Below are positions 10,040 to 21,540 of a stretch of 64,000 nucleotides of DNA, piece after piece; positions within the stretch are counted from its first letter, which is position 1, and each line of letters starts with the position of its first letter. Source of the stretch: Crossaster papposus (Eukaryota > Echinodermata > Asteroidea > Velatida > Solasteridae); NCBI GenBank assembly GCA_037893245.1, contig JBAIAA010000877.1, positions 1 through 64,000 of the forward strand, in the 5' to 3' direction. A program made the translations under genes and the position numbers. The notes under the pieces were generated by a model. That model had not been told where the DNA came from and ran no database searches. It saw only the letters and a program-made list of their open reading frames with translations.

Positions 10040-10740
10040 TGTTTCATCAATCCTAGAGTTAGCTGCAGTGAATCAGAACTCATTCTACTATGGGAAGGGG
10101 AGGGTGTTTATGGAAGCTGTCACAAGTCAGAACTATTTCTCATCGTTTTCGTAATTTTGTTGGAGATGCGGCAACAGTTCTGCTGCGTGAAGTATTATAG
10201 GATTTTATGTTTGTTGCAGAGACAAATCTGTATATTTATGATTTGCTGGTATGCCAGCAGTGTGGTTGCGTAACTATATTGCCCACAGCGTAATTCTTAA
10301 TATAAGTTTTTGTCTTAGTGATATACGCTTCTGGGAGGTCAGTTCTGGCCACATTTTTCTGCGAGATTGCAGATGGTAGGAATGGGGCGGGGGGGGGGGG
10401 GGGGGGGGAGGTGGTTACGTGTACAAGTTTCAAAAGAACACCCCCGTGTTGTTCGTTATTTTCTTGAGACGCGGTTCTGCTGACAAGTATCATATGGATT
10501 GTATTTGTGACTGGCAGAGATAAATCTGTAATTGTACGTAATCTAGTGGGTATGCCCGGTATGCCAGAGAGTGGTTGTTTGACTGGCCTCTCCAGAGTGT
10601 AATTCCTAACTCTGGTTTTTCTTTTTTGTGCAAGACACGCATTTGGGGGGGGGGGGGGGGTCAGTTTTAGCCACATTATCTCTGCTAGATGACAGTCAGT
10701 GATTGGAGTTCGTGGACGGCAAAATACATCAAACGTCTGC
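10040..10740 (+). repeat. Diverged tandem duplication with G tracts
   Basis: Two units share gcggttctgctg, gagataaatctgta, ggtatgcc.g.agtggttg, gtaattc.taa and tcagtt.tagccaca. Unit 1 is about 10150-10390 and unit 2 about 10465-10700, each ending at or beginning with a ~20-G tract. A third partial relative (gcaggcatacttcaaggaat) is at about 38523 and matches 9998. Confidence 0.65.
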
Positions 10741-10744
10741 AGGC

Positions 10745-11730
10745 CAATTGAGTTAGACATTCCCTAAAATGCCATTCCCTTTTTTCTCATTTTTTGGAAG
10801 GGAAGCAGGGCATATTTTCTGAGCCATATTATGCACTTCATCAGTCACCATTCTTTCAATTTACTTTTCTTTTTCCTTGTTTTTATTTGTGTGTCGGTTT
10901 ATATGACAGATGGCAAGAACAAATACCGGCTTTTTTGGGGTATTGATCGAAAGGAGGGTATCTTGACTTATTTATTTTGTTTTAGTTTTGTGATCCATTT
11001 CTTTGATCTTTGGTTTGTTCTTCCAATAGTTCCAATGGGATTTGCACATTCTCCTCATCCAGATTGTTTTCTTCTTAGTTGGATTGTGGAGATGCTTTAG
11101 TCCTTGATCGAACAAGTTCATCTTTTATGGTTTTTTTTTGCCATTTGTATGCCAAGTGGGTTGGGTATCAAATAACCTACATGTATTTAGGTATTCGTTT
11201 TCACTAATCCAGAGCCAGTGTTTAAGGAGGGCCCGTTTGAGAGCTGGGTGCGCAATTCGTGGGTAGTATGGTAGGACGAACACCAGTGGGGTATTGTTTT
11301 TTTGTTTTTTTTCTCACGCTTAGAGTCCGCAGAAGTCTCGCCCCTTTAAGGAAGGATGGCTAGGTCTTCGGTTGTCTATCCGCGCTTTTTAGGTTTGTCT
11401 TTGAAGAATTCAACCCTCTCCTCAAAGTCTTTTAAATGGGTACATATACGTTTGTATCTATCACTTCGCCCTTGATTAAGCCGCTAAATACCGACTTAGG
11501 ATGTGCTGAATCTCTCTGCTGTAGGCCTATACAAGACTCTCTGCAAGGTGCACCAACTCCTCTCCTTAATAATATGAAACTTTTGGTACATCTCACCTCA
11601 CTGGGGTAGCTAGTCAAGGTACATGTAGGCTAACTAGGTTTTATGAGTAATCACTCCCTAAACTTTTGTTGATTTCACTTTTGTGTTACCCGTAGAAGAC
11701 CAAATTATATTACCAGCCTGGTTTTAATCA
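10745..11730. other. No gene seen
   Basis: AT-rich plus-strand sequence with one 89-codon open frame (10831-11100) that is hydrophobic but resembles no family I know and lacks splice context for the receptor. I see no repeat structure worth naming. Confidence 0.5.
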
Positions 11731-12489
11731 TAGTCATGATTAACGGTAGGATACACCATTCGCATATACCGAAAATGTTTACTACCGAATTACTAAAATT
11801 TAATAATGGTTCTAGACATATCCTAGATATCCTGTAATTGTTCCAAAAGAATTGTTCCAAAAATGTTGCCTTTGGCGTGACCTGAATCGATAGTCTGTGG
11901 AATTTCTGCTCGTTGGACGAACGTCTATAAGATGCGAGCAGATTCAGTGATTATTTATGCAAACAAGACTGCATCTTGACCTCAAGATTATGTCCATTCA
12001 GCAGCGCTTTCCATCGCGATATCGCGTCTTATGTTACCCGTTGCTATGATACCAAAACGCGGCAGCCGAATTGACCAATCAGCATGTCCACATTTCTGCT
12101 CCAAATGACGTCAGTCGACTCCGATGAGCTGTAGACGGGGTCGCAAAAATTAACATGTCTAGATATACCAGACGTTATCCCATATGGGTATGTCCGATAC
12201 TTGGACTACTGGATCGGTATATTGAAGACCAATGCTATGACGTATTTTGTTAATTCAAGTCCTTACATGACACCGTTTTTATTGCTTTTATGTGGATAAA
12301 CAGAAAAGTGGTTGGGCCAAAAGAAACCAGGTTGATGTGTCCACATGCTCGGCATCCGAACCTCAAGGACAACAGCTGGCTACGTTGAAGATACAAACGA
12401 AGACGACGACTCGTACCACCACGCGTATGTACATGACCTTCATAGCTTTTGGGGGTACAACCATTTAAATAGGCCCAACAACAGAATGC

Positions 12490-12580
12490 CGCTATACTGA
12501 ACATTCGGCTGTATACCGAACATTCGGCTGTATCGAACGCTCGGCTATACCGAACGCTCGGCTGTACCGAACACAATTCT
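12490..12580 (+). repeat. Short ~20-bp tandem repeat (ccgaacattcggctgta)
   Basis: Four to five degenerate units of the form ccgaac(a/g)(t/c)tcggctgta or ctata. The half-units GAACATTCGG and CGAACGCTCGG are near self-complementary. Confidence 0.7.
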
Positions 12581-12692
12581 TGGCTCCCGATTTGTGTGTC
12601 CAAACATACCGAACATTGTTGTAGAGAATATGTCAAAAACTGTGTGAATATGTGAAAACTTTGCGTGTATATACGCCTCCGGCGCGAACTAA

Positions 12693-12810
12693 TTAACAAG
12701 ATCTTCTTCAGAGAAAGAAAAAAATGTCTGTTTAAATGACAAAAAAAACATATAAAAGGGGACATACAAGCATGATGCATAACATTGTTGGGAGAAGAGA
12801 CACACAATAT
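12693..12810 (-). mobile_element. Interspersed element with CTGAAGAAGATC hairpin end, copy 2 (fragment)
   Basis: On the minus strand this reads gttatgcatcatgcttgtat, gtcccctttta tatgtttt..., then ctctgaagaagatcttgtt. It follows the same order as the copy ending at about 7042 (gcatcatgcttgtatgtccc...tatatgtttgtctc...ctctgaagaagatct). Confidence 0.6.
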
Positions 12811-12904
12811 AAATAATTAACAGAGTAGAGTTTGTTTTCGCGAACGTGATTTTGTTTATAACATTCAACATTTCTGGACAATTACAAGATTTCTAGTCAT
12901 TTTA

Positions 12905-13100
12905 TGCCCAGCAAGATATGAGACATAAGTCTCCCATACCTATACACTTTCTAGACTATTGTTACGTAACGCCCCCAAACCCTAAAAAAATCAAAATAAT
13001 TCCTGAGAAACCACAACATTCCACAAGCACAATGACCACCACAAAGCAGGGGGGGGGGGGGGGGGGGTGTTCCCTCCATCTCATATATTGCTGCATTTAT
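12905..13100 (+). repeat. Diverged relative of the 53-kb palindromic element arm
   Basis: The order cctatacactttc..., attgttacgtaacgcccccaaa, attcctgagaaaccacaa, cacaatgaccaccacaaag, then a G tract parallels one arm of 53191-53637 (attgtaacctaaccc, attcctgagattccgggaa, cacaatggtcaacacaaaag, G tract). It is a single arm here. Confidence 0.5.
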
Positions 13101-13280
13101 TGAAATGGGCTTCCAAATTATATTATTTGTTGGCGCTTCAAAATTCTTATAATAGGAAATATATGTTATTGTTTGTTGGGTTTCGCAATTTTTTACTCGC
13201 CCATGCAGTATGTGTACTTTCTACACAGTTTCCGGAAAAGTAAAATTAAAATGTTTTTTTGTTCACGTGTATTTCAACAG

Positions 13281-13369
13281 ATATGGTTCTGACACCAGCA
13301 TCGGACGGATCCTACCTGACACCAACCGACGTTAGATTCGCAGCATGGAAACTACAAGATATACAATAA
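13281..13369 (+). CDS. Candidate terminal exon of the adhesion GPCR (C-terminal tail)
   Basis: An acceptor-like stretch ending in tatttcaacag is followed by an open frame encoding MVLTPASDGSYLTPTDVRF and then AAWKLQDIQ, stop TAA at 13367-13369. A Ser/Thr/Pro-rich short tail and the AT-rich, UTR-like sequence after the stop (AATAAA at about 14053) are compatible with a receptor C-terminus. The frame needs two leading bases, so it cannot join exon 5 (phase 0) directly. At least one unseen exon, expected to hold the rest of TM7, must lie between. Membership in this gene is inference from position and strand. Confidence 0.4.
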
Positions 13370-13880
13370 AAAACGACTAGCAAAACAAGTCCGCTATTTC
13401 GTGGCTATTTGGTTCTACAAAATGACAGACCGTTATTTGTCACGATATCAAACCAAATTCACGCAATTTGAAGGAGTAGTATGTGAATCTTTATATTCTA
13501 CTTTTTCAAAAACTTCCCAACTATATTCATTTCATTTTTATACATGAAAACGCCCAATCCAAAGCAACGTCCCCCTTTAACAATTACCAAAATACAATGT
13601 TGAATAAGCACCAATGAATGGGGACTATGTACATATATAATTATTTATTGCGTTCAGGACATGTAATTGATTTATTTATGCGATTATGAAATGTATATCG
13701 TTTCCTTAGCTGTTTTAATATATTAAAGTTGTTTTAGTTACACCTTGTGCTCCCCCTCCCCGAAACAAAATGTGTTCCGTCGCACTAGAAGAAAACAATT
13801 GTATTTCAAACCATATCTATGTTATATATGTTAGTTACACATTCTACGTTTGGTATCTGTTATGTTTTCATATTTGTTTA

Positions 13881-15395
13881 GACCCGCTGTAAATATATTT
13901 AGAACCCATTCTCAGAATTGGTGGAAGACATTTTTAATTGTAAAAACGTGTGTTAATTGTTGGTAGCGTTAAACTTTAGTCATACTTAGATTAGAATGTA
14001 CATAACTTATATAATATATACAATGGTTTTCCTAGCCTCCAATAATTCTACTAATAAATATAATCACAATTTGCTTTTGCTGTAATTTTCGAAAATGTTT
14101 TTTTTTAAGGGTTTTTATTTGTGACGCTGCCGTGTTTAAAGTTAATGTTCGTAGATGTTAGAAAAACCAAGAAAGAAAGTGCTGTTCATGCAGTCTGGTT
14201 CCTTGACTTCCTTTAAACGAATTCAATAAATTGGTGAAGTGTTTAAAAATGTTTTTTCTCGCCCCCAATTCCTAAAGGTTATATTATAATTTTTTTAAAC
14301 AAACACCAAATTGTTGACATTTTGTATAATTATAACCTCTTACAATTTTTTATTTTGTTTCCCAAAAGTTACATTTTAGCAAATTATGATACAAATACAA
14401 GGCTAACCCCTCACTAATCTAAATTTTCATAAAAAACACATATATTACCCCATGCGACAGGACACATGACAAACTATTCAGGCATTGGCCCAAAGAGTTC
14501 ATTTTCTGTGTGTATCGATAGGCCAGAGCAGTTTATTGCCAGAGGTTGATCTGAAAACATTATTTCAAACCAACAGTATATTACAATATTATATTACAAT
14601 AGTATATAAGTTCGACTTGGGTCAAGTCTAGGCATGGCAGTGCAATCTAGCTATAGGCAACCGGCGCGACCGCACCGTACCGGTCTAGTCTAGTCCCGCT
14701 GTAAATATAAATAAGTAAATATATTTAGAATCCATTCTCAGAATTGGTGGAAGACAGTTTTAATTGTAAAAACGTGTGTTAATTGTTGGTAGCGTTAAAC
14801 TTTAGTCATACTTGGATTAGAATGTACATAACTTATATAATATATACAATGGTTTTCCTAGCCTCCAATAATTCTACTAATAAATATAATCACAATTTGC
14901 TTTTGCTGTAATTTTCGAAAATGTTTGTGTTAGGTTTTTTTTATTTGTGACGCTGCCGTGTTTAAAGTTAATGTTCGTAGATGTTAGAAAAACCAAGAAA
15001 AAAGTGCTGTTCATGCAGTCTGGTTCCTTGACTTCCTTTAAACGAATTCAATAAATTGGTGAAGTGTTTGAAAATGTTTTTTCTCGCCCCCAATTCCTAA
15101 AGGTTATAATATTTTTTTAAAACAAACACCAAATTGTTGACATTTTGTATAATTATAACCTCTTACAATTTTTTATTTTGTTTCTAAATTTTTCATAAAA
15201 AAACATATATTACCCCATGCGACATGACACATGACAACATATTCAGGCATTGGCCCAAAGAGTTCATTTTCTGTGTGCATCGATAGGCCGGAGCAGTTTA
15301 TTGCCAGAGGTTGATCTGAAAACATATTATTTCAAACCAACAGTATATTACAATATTATATTACAATAGTATATAAGTTTGCTTCCGATAGCGAA
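13881..15395 (+). repeat. ~0.7-kb direct tandem duplication downstream of the GPCR
   Basis: Copy A (13881-14613) and copy B (14694-15383) both run from cccgctgtaaatat through gaattggtggaagaca, ttttcctagcctccaataat and gatgttagaaaaaccaag to caatagtatataagtt, at roughly 95% identity by eye. Copy B lacks about 60 bp present in A around 14360-14420. An ~80-bp spacer with caccgtaccggtctagtct lies between. If the last GPCR exon is 13281-13369, copy A lies in or just past its 3' UTR. Confidence 0.9.
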
Positions 15396-15599
15396 ATTAC
15401 TACGTATTTCTATCATGTTTTAGTTATTTACCTTTACGAAAACCTAATAATTAGTGCTGTACCGATCGCGACATTAAAACGTATCACTATCATGTTTGAG
15501 TTATTTACCAAAATAACGTAAAACCCGATAACGGCGCCCATACCATCATGTCTTCGCACTTCACGAAATCCCAATAATAGTATCACCATCATGTTTTAT

Positions 15600-15960
15600 G
15601 CAAGGCTAACACTCACAAATCTCAATTGTTCATAAAAACAATTTTGGCCCATGTTTAATAAAAATACAAGGCTTACCCCTCACAAATCTAAATTTTTCAT
15701 TAACACTTTTTTGCCCATTTTTGATAAAAATGCAAGGCTGACCACTTACATTTCTCTATAATTTTATAAATACATTTGTTTGCCCATTTTTAATAAAAAT
15801 GCAAGGCTCACCCTTACAAATCTCAATTGTCATATAAACTATTGTTTTCCCATTTTTGATAAAATTGCAAGGCTAACCCCTTACAAATCTCAATTGTTTA
15901 TAACAAACTTGTTTGGCCCATTTTGGTTCATATATTTTTTTTTGGCCCATTTTTGATTCA
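15600..15960 (+). repeat. Tandem repeat of ~65 bp (gcaaggctaacccctcacaaatct)
   Basis: About five units, each with a(t/a)aaaat.caaggct.accc, acaaatct.aattgttcat and ttggcccattttt. The piece deleted from copy B of the upstream duplication (around 14390-14420) is itself one such unit. Confidence 0.75.
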
Positions 15961-17400
15961 GCGTTGCTTGTCGTCCGAAGATATGTCGTGTTGTTTACTT
16001 TATGCAGCAAATACATTATTTATCGAAGATTTTTAACCAAATCATCGAAAGGCCTCAGAATCATTTCTTCGTGGTCACAATTTTATATTTGCGTAAAAAT
16101 ACATACATGTTTAAGACACAAATAACATTACAGTCAATTAAACAAAAATTAAACAAAAACAATTGTACACAAACAATATTGACAACACAACTGAAGGATT
16201 GCCAACTTCATCACTATCTAGTGGCTCTCCTGAAATGCTATCAAGTACAAAAACAAAACACTGACATTGCTATGATACAAACACTTAGCGACTTAGAAAA
16301 CATTTTGACAGGTAAAACAAAAGCTACATTGAAACATGCACAACTTTAATGATTACAACTTTAAAAACTGTATTGTTTTGTTTGTAAAAAAAATGCATCC
16401 TCGCCCAGCATTTTATAGATTACAACTTTAATGATTACAACTTTAAAAACTGTATTGTTTTGTTTGTAAAAAAAATGCATCCTCGCCCAGCATTTTATAG
16501 AAAATAAATGCAATTGGTACATTAATTTTTATAAAACCTAAAACGTTACAAATATACATTCTAATCAATTTTTATTAGGGTATCAAGTGAACCCGGGATA
16601 AAAAAAAGTTGTCTAAGCGAGTTTGTAAATGATGATAACCCGAAAACAACCATGTCTTGGACAGATCGGTAATGGTCGGTAATGCTCCCATAATCTGGGA
16701 AATCAATGAAAAAGAGAGTGATGAGCAGCATTACACCTGGCTCTTTGGTGATGAAACTTCACAACATCGGTGTGTCTAGCATTAACAACAATGTAATTAT
16801 CAAACGGAATGTCTAATTTGTTATGCAAACATTTAACAACAAACACAATTAAAACAAAGGGAAGTATGTTGTTTAAAAGAGGTAAACCCAGTAGGACACA
16901 CCTACATGTATCAGTTTAATCAAACGATGTTTGAATTTGCCAACAGGCATGGGTAATCCATCATTTTGTTCAGGTAGCCAGCTATTCTGCTAGCTGGCAC
17001 ACATACGTCGGTTAGGCACATAAACTGCATGTACAAATAGTTTTGACCATAACATGGTCAGCATTCAAGCAAATCGTACCCAGCAAAACGAGCAAAACCA
17101 AGCCATCCGGGGACAGTTCCAACCTACATAATGTACAATTCCTCAAAAGGCTTCGTTAAAATCACTATATACGAATCAACTACTAGTCCGATAATCTGCG
17201 ATATTTTGAGCATGACCGTGTTAATGTTATGACCTTTCACCTAAACATACATTTTCTACGCAACGACCAACCAATAAGAAACGGGTCAGCTGTTTAGGCT
17301 ATTACTATTAGCATAATGAGCACCGCCCAAACAACCTCACACGGATGTCTGCCCTTACGTCGTCTGGCATCCCGACTTCTCTCCCATAGAAAAGCGCATT
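15960..17400 (+). mobile_element. Decayed element with RecQ-like helicase remnant, copy 1
   Basis: Recognised by collinearity with the element at 22798-24246. At 15962-16082 gttgcttgtcgtccgaagat...cgaagatttttaaccaaatcatcgaaaggcc matches the helicase N-terminal block there. At 16925-16990 gaatttgccaacaggcatgg matches its Walker A block. At 17040-17320 gttttgaccataacat...cccagcaaaacgagcaaaa...acgcaacga.c.accaataag...agcataatgagcaccgccc matches its 3' region. About 830 bp not present in copy 2 lie between the two helicase blocks, including a ~78-bp exact tandem duplication at 16347-16500. The terminal inverted repeats are not clear in this copy. Confidence 0.65.
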
Positions 17401-18003
17401 CATTATGTAAACAAAGCCATGGCGTCATTACGTTCCAGGTTTATAAGCTCAAAGTAAATGCTATATTTTAGTAAAACAACACGAAATGTACATTAAATGT
17501 TCCTTCGTACTCAGCCCGGTGGATTAATACAGTGTCAACAAATTTCAACAAAATATAACGGAATGCCACACGTACTAGAATGTGTAACCATTACCAACAT
17601 AGGTATGGTTTAAAAGATACACCTTTCTACTTGAAAAATGAGACATCGTCCCATTCTGATAATGTTTGACAGAGTAACGAGTAATTCCCCAAGAGAGGTA
17701 AAATTGACATGGGACAATTTTTTTAGATTTTGTTGGGATACTGTGTGTGTTGCAATGTGGACAAGCTGTTGGTGGTTAGCAGCTAAAGGGATAATGTGTC
17801 CAATTCCTCTCCATCCTGATGCTAAACATGTTTAGTACGTAAACATGTTTACAAACATTAATTGTGTTTACTCGCTAAAGACAGTTTTTGCAGTGTAGGT
17901 ATTCAATTACTTATTCAATAGATCATTATTTTGATCAGTTTCAATGTACATTGTAGTTTTATTTATTTGTTGTACCTTATCTGTAATTTTTTTTTAACCC
18001 TAA

Positions 18004-18375
18004 CGCTCCTCAATCCTCCAAAACTCTCATTGCAGTTTTGTAGGATTTTTTAGGATTGAGGCTGTATGGGGTTTTAAAAAAATTAGGATTTTGGAGGATT
18101 GAGGCACAATCTTGTTTCAAGTGTGGAGGATTTTGGAGGATTGAGGCTGAATGGGGTTTAAACAAAATCATAATGAGGATTTTGGAGGATTGACATTTTT
18201 CAATCCCCAGAATCCTCATTGCAGTTTTGGAGAATTAAAAAAAAAGAGGATTTTGGAGAATTGAGGCACATGATGTTGTTTCAAGTGTGCAGTATTTTGG
18301 AGGATTGAGGCTAAATGGGGTTTTTAAAAAATGAGGTTTTAAAAAAATTGAGGATTTTGGATGATTGAGGATGGT
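18004..18375 (+). repeat. Minisatellite aggattttggaggattgagg
   Basis: About ten degenerate units of a ~20-bp core (aggattttggaggattgagg), arranged in longer ~55-60-bp blocks with 'ggggtttaaa' spacers. It lies immediately 3' (minus sense) of the TRIM exon. Confidence 0.85.
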
Positions 18376-18471
18376 TGCTAGCAAAAAGGGCCTAGGGTGT
18401 TAGAGTGAAGACCGAAGGCAAATTATTGTTCGAGTGCATAATTTCGCAGATGGCATGTAATTTTAACTTAC

Positions 18472-19770
18472 ATCCTTGCATCGGGATTGTGCTTTTCTGG
18501 TTGCCATCGATGCTGCAGATCACAACTCGTTTGTTGCCAAAGTCAGTCACTGCAATTTGATCAGGTTGACGAGCAGCGATGCCCCAAGCCACATTGAACT
18601 CTCCTGGACCGATTCCCTCTCTACCAAACTCACCACACAGCTCCCACTTGCCTTCTGTCACCACCCTACCCAGATTGATGTCACCAACCCCCTCAATCTG
18701 CTTGAACTTCAGAAATGCCAGCCTGTCATCAACTCTAGGAATAGCCTGACCGGCCAACAGTTTCAAGTCTTTGCTGATTGTGGGATAGAGTGACAGGAAG
18801 TCGCTATCCGATGCAGCCCTTGTCACCTATCTAGCCGTATCTAGTGAAAACTGAAACCTCTTCACAGCCAAGCTCGCGGTTTTCTCACATTCTTCCAGTT
18901 TCTGTTCACGATTCGTTTGGATGTTTGTGATGTCGTCAAGGATGCGATTTTCCTGAGCCGTTACCTCTGCTCGTATCTTAGCTGCTCTGTCTTGCACTTC
19001 TGTCGAGACCCTCTTGGCTGCGACACTCAAATCTTCTTTCAGTCTTGAGACTTTCTCTTGTGATTTCTGGAGTTCTTTTATGGCGTTTTCAACTGGAGAA
19101 AACAGTTCACCTAACGACTCCTTGTATGTTGATGTGGCAAAATTTCTGTCAATGTACACGTGTTCTGGCATACGGTGGTCGAGGACGGTACAATCTCGGC
19201 AGATGAGCACTTCACATGTGGTACAAAAGAACCACCCTTCGCCCTCATGGATCGGACATTTTGGATGTTGTTTCGGATGTTTCTTTGTCAGTGTAACTCT
19301 TCCCTCACGAATGCCCTTCAGTGGAGTCACCTTGTGGTTTGATGAGACAGCGAATTGAAGATGCAATTTGCTACAGGCTGAGCACAAATTCTGGTCGCAG
19401 TCCAGACTTCTATGCGTTTCCTCATTGGCTTCCTCACAAATAGCACACAAAATACCAGCATCACCCAAGCTCACTACCTTCTCCTGAAGTTCAATCTCCT
19501 CAACCAAACCGATTAGATGGAAGTTGGTTTTTAGACCCTGCACCCCCGCCTCTGGAAGTTTTGTCTCCTGTCGACACACAGGGCAAGGAATCTTCGTACA
19601 GCCCTGGTGCTTCGTGCAGTAGTATTTCAGCAGACATTGCTCACAGAAACTGTGCAGGCATTCTAGTATTTTTGGCTGTTGATATATGTGTTGACATATG
19701 CAGCACTCAAGATGTCTGCCGATAGTCTCCAGAGCTAAACATTGCAGGTTCGGTTGCCATTTTGTTTTGT
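18472..19770 (-). pseudogene. TRIM-NHL type E3 ubiquitin ligase exon with one in-frame stop
   Basis: A single large exon, read 19770 to 18472, between acceptor cttctttttcccag and donor GGAT|gtaagt. The frame encodes a RING finger (ECCICQ..., CLHSFCEQCLLKYYC, CPVCRQE), a first B-box (CAICEEANEETHR, CDQNLCSACSKLH), a second B-box (CPIHEGEGWFFC, CEVLICRDCTVLDH), a coiled coil with heptad-like LKED/QEKV/IQTNREQKLEE stretches, and the first NHL/beta-propeller-like repeat (GEFNVAWGIAARQPDQIAVT, then DFGNKRVVIC). TRIM-NHL proteins are cytoplasmic RING ubiquitin ligases or RNA regulators. The frame is broken only by TAG at 18829-18827, after FSLDTAR. The ATG at 19757 is one base out of frame with the RING, so the true start should be in an upstream exon, or a one-base indel removed it. 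No continuation of the NHL domain is seen beyond the donor. It may be a recent pseudogene, an allele or a sequencing error. Confidence 0.75.
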
Positions 19771-21219
19771 CTGGGAAAAAGAAGAATAATGTGTGATGTA
19801 TTTATTAATAGGGATCGACAGCCAGAGCTCTAGATGTATATGAAATAAGTGCAAAATTACACCGTTACCAAAACTGCACATCCTCTTCAAACTGTTATAT
19901 GTAAACTAGGGACTGTATACAATTAACTAGCATGCGCTACCGGAACTCGCGTAAGAATATAAAAAGTACGTAGGATTTAATACGGTCACAACGGCCCTTT
20001 TTTCCAGCATTCTTGCTGCGATTGATGTGCAATGCCATTGATTTAAACAACATTTTACCATTTCCCATTGACCGATAATAATATCTTTGCTCACATTTGT
20101 TGTAGATGGTAAAACCGATACGAGTTGAAATAAGCAAACCTTTTAGACCACGGGGTTGGGCCGTTTAATGGCGAAAAAAGTGCACAGCTGTAATGTTTAT
20201 TTTATGTTATAATTCACCTTAGGGCATCTGAAAAGGGTAGTCTTAAGTCACTTATGGGGGGACTTTGGCCTACAAGCCAAAATAATCGCTCCGCTTTGAG
20301 CAATTTTCACTGATAATGCCGAAAAATACGTTTTGGGGTATTGTGACCTTAAAAATAGTGCCACAGTGGGGTTATTTCACATTTATCATCAGGATGTGAT
20401 TAAAAAACATTAACAAACTCATTATAACCCTACTTCTGAAGAATATGTGGGTTTAGAGACGGAGTTTCCTTCAGACGAGGCTAAAAATATTTCCACTTAG
20501 CCCGAACCTGGGACGCTTATGACGTCAGAAATCATATTTCTGTATAACTGACGCGTCTTTTATGGTTATAGAAATCTGCCTGGGGCCAAAAGCTTTGATT
20601 TGAGTGGTTGACGAGCTCAATAGCTCCAAAGCTGTAGTCGCAACGGCAATTTAGGCTAAACCTACCCCTATCACTCCAAATCCCCAAGTTATGGGTATGC
20701 GTTCAAACATTGAAGATAACTCACCAACCAATTGTCGTAGACGCCTGAACTTGGGCTCTATACCCCATTGTTGGGTATGGGCTTTCCAATAAGACTGTAA
20801 TTGACATGGTTTGGTTCAATTTTTTGGCGCTAGGGGCCAATTTTGCCTTAAATAATGGTCATTTAGCCTTGGAATCTCAAAGATTCACACCTATTGGCAT
20901 GCCCATGGCCTATATATTGTGGTCTAAACAAAATAGACAACCCCTAGTTGCAATCGTGGCCAATAGGCCATAGTTTGAGATTAAACTTCAGTCAATTAGG
21001 ACCGTTGTAAAAGTGATGCGTGATGCGCCATGACCTTAATTCAATATAGGCCTACAGACTGTGCTACAGCTATTTCAGGAACATTTTTCACGGATATGCA
21101 TGTTTATGGAAAAGTAAACTAAAAATACATAGACATAGGGGACAGGTGGATTAGGGTGACAACTATCATAAGTCAAATTATTAGCACGGTTGATAACATT
21201 GATAAATAAGCCCACTGGG

Positions 21220-21535
21220 CATTTTACCCGATATTACCCGGGTTGTAACGAGTAATAACGCTAGTTATTACTGGGTAACATTACTGGGTAATAACGGCGA
21301 AATAGTAGACCAATGTTTCCTTGTTATTACCACCCGATATTACCCCATTTACCCTATTTACCTGTTACTGTTACCAGGGAGAATGTTACCGATATTTCTG
21401 GCATTGCAGTGTTATTACCACCATTTACCCCATTTACCCAATATTACCAGGGAGAATATGTTACCGATATTTCTGGCATTGCATTGTTATTACCACCCGA
21501 TATTACCCAATATTACCATGGAGAATCATCATATT
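21220..21535 (+). repeat. ~85-bp tandem repeats, left part of array split by LINE
   Basis: Units contain gttattaccacccgatatta, ccc(a)atttaccc, aatattaccagggagaatgt, taccgatatttctggcattg. The same units in the same orientation resume at about 25490, showing that the LINE inserted into a pre-existing array. Confidence 0.85.
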
Positions 21536-21540
21536 CGGCT

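Noticed and set aside
10236-10760. 174-codon minus-strand frame
   Set aside because: Runs through two G tracts (giving poly-Pro) within a diverged intronic tandem duplication. The frame is not shared by the two copies.
12250-12807. 185-codon minus-strand frame
   Set aside because: Crosses a transposon fragment and a minisatellite. No family resemblance.
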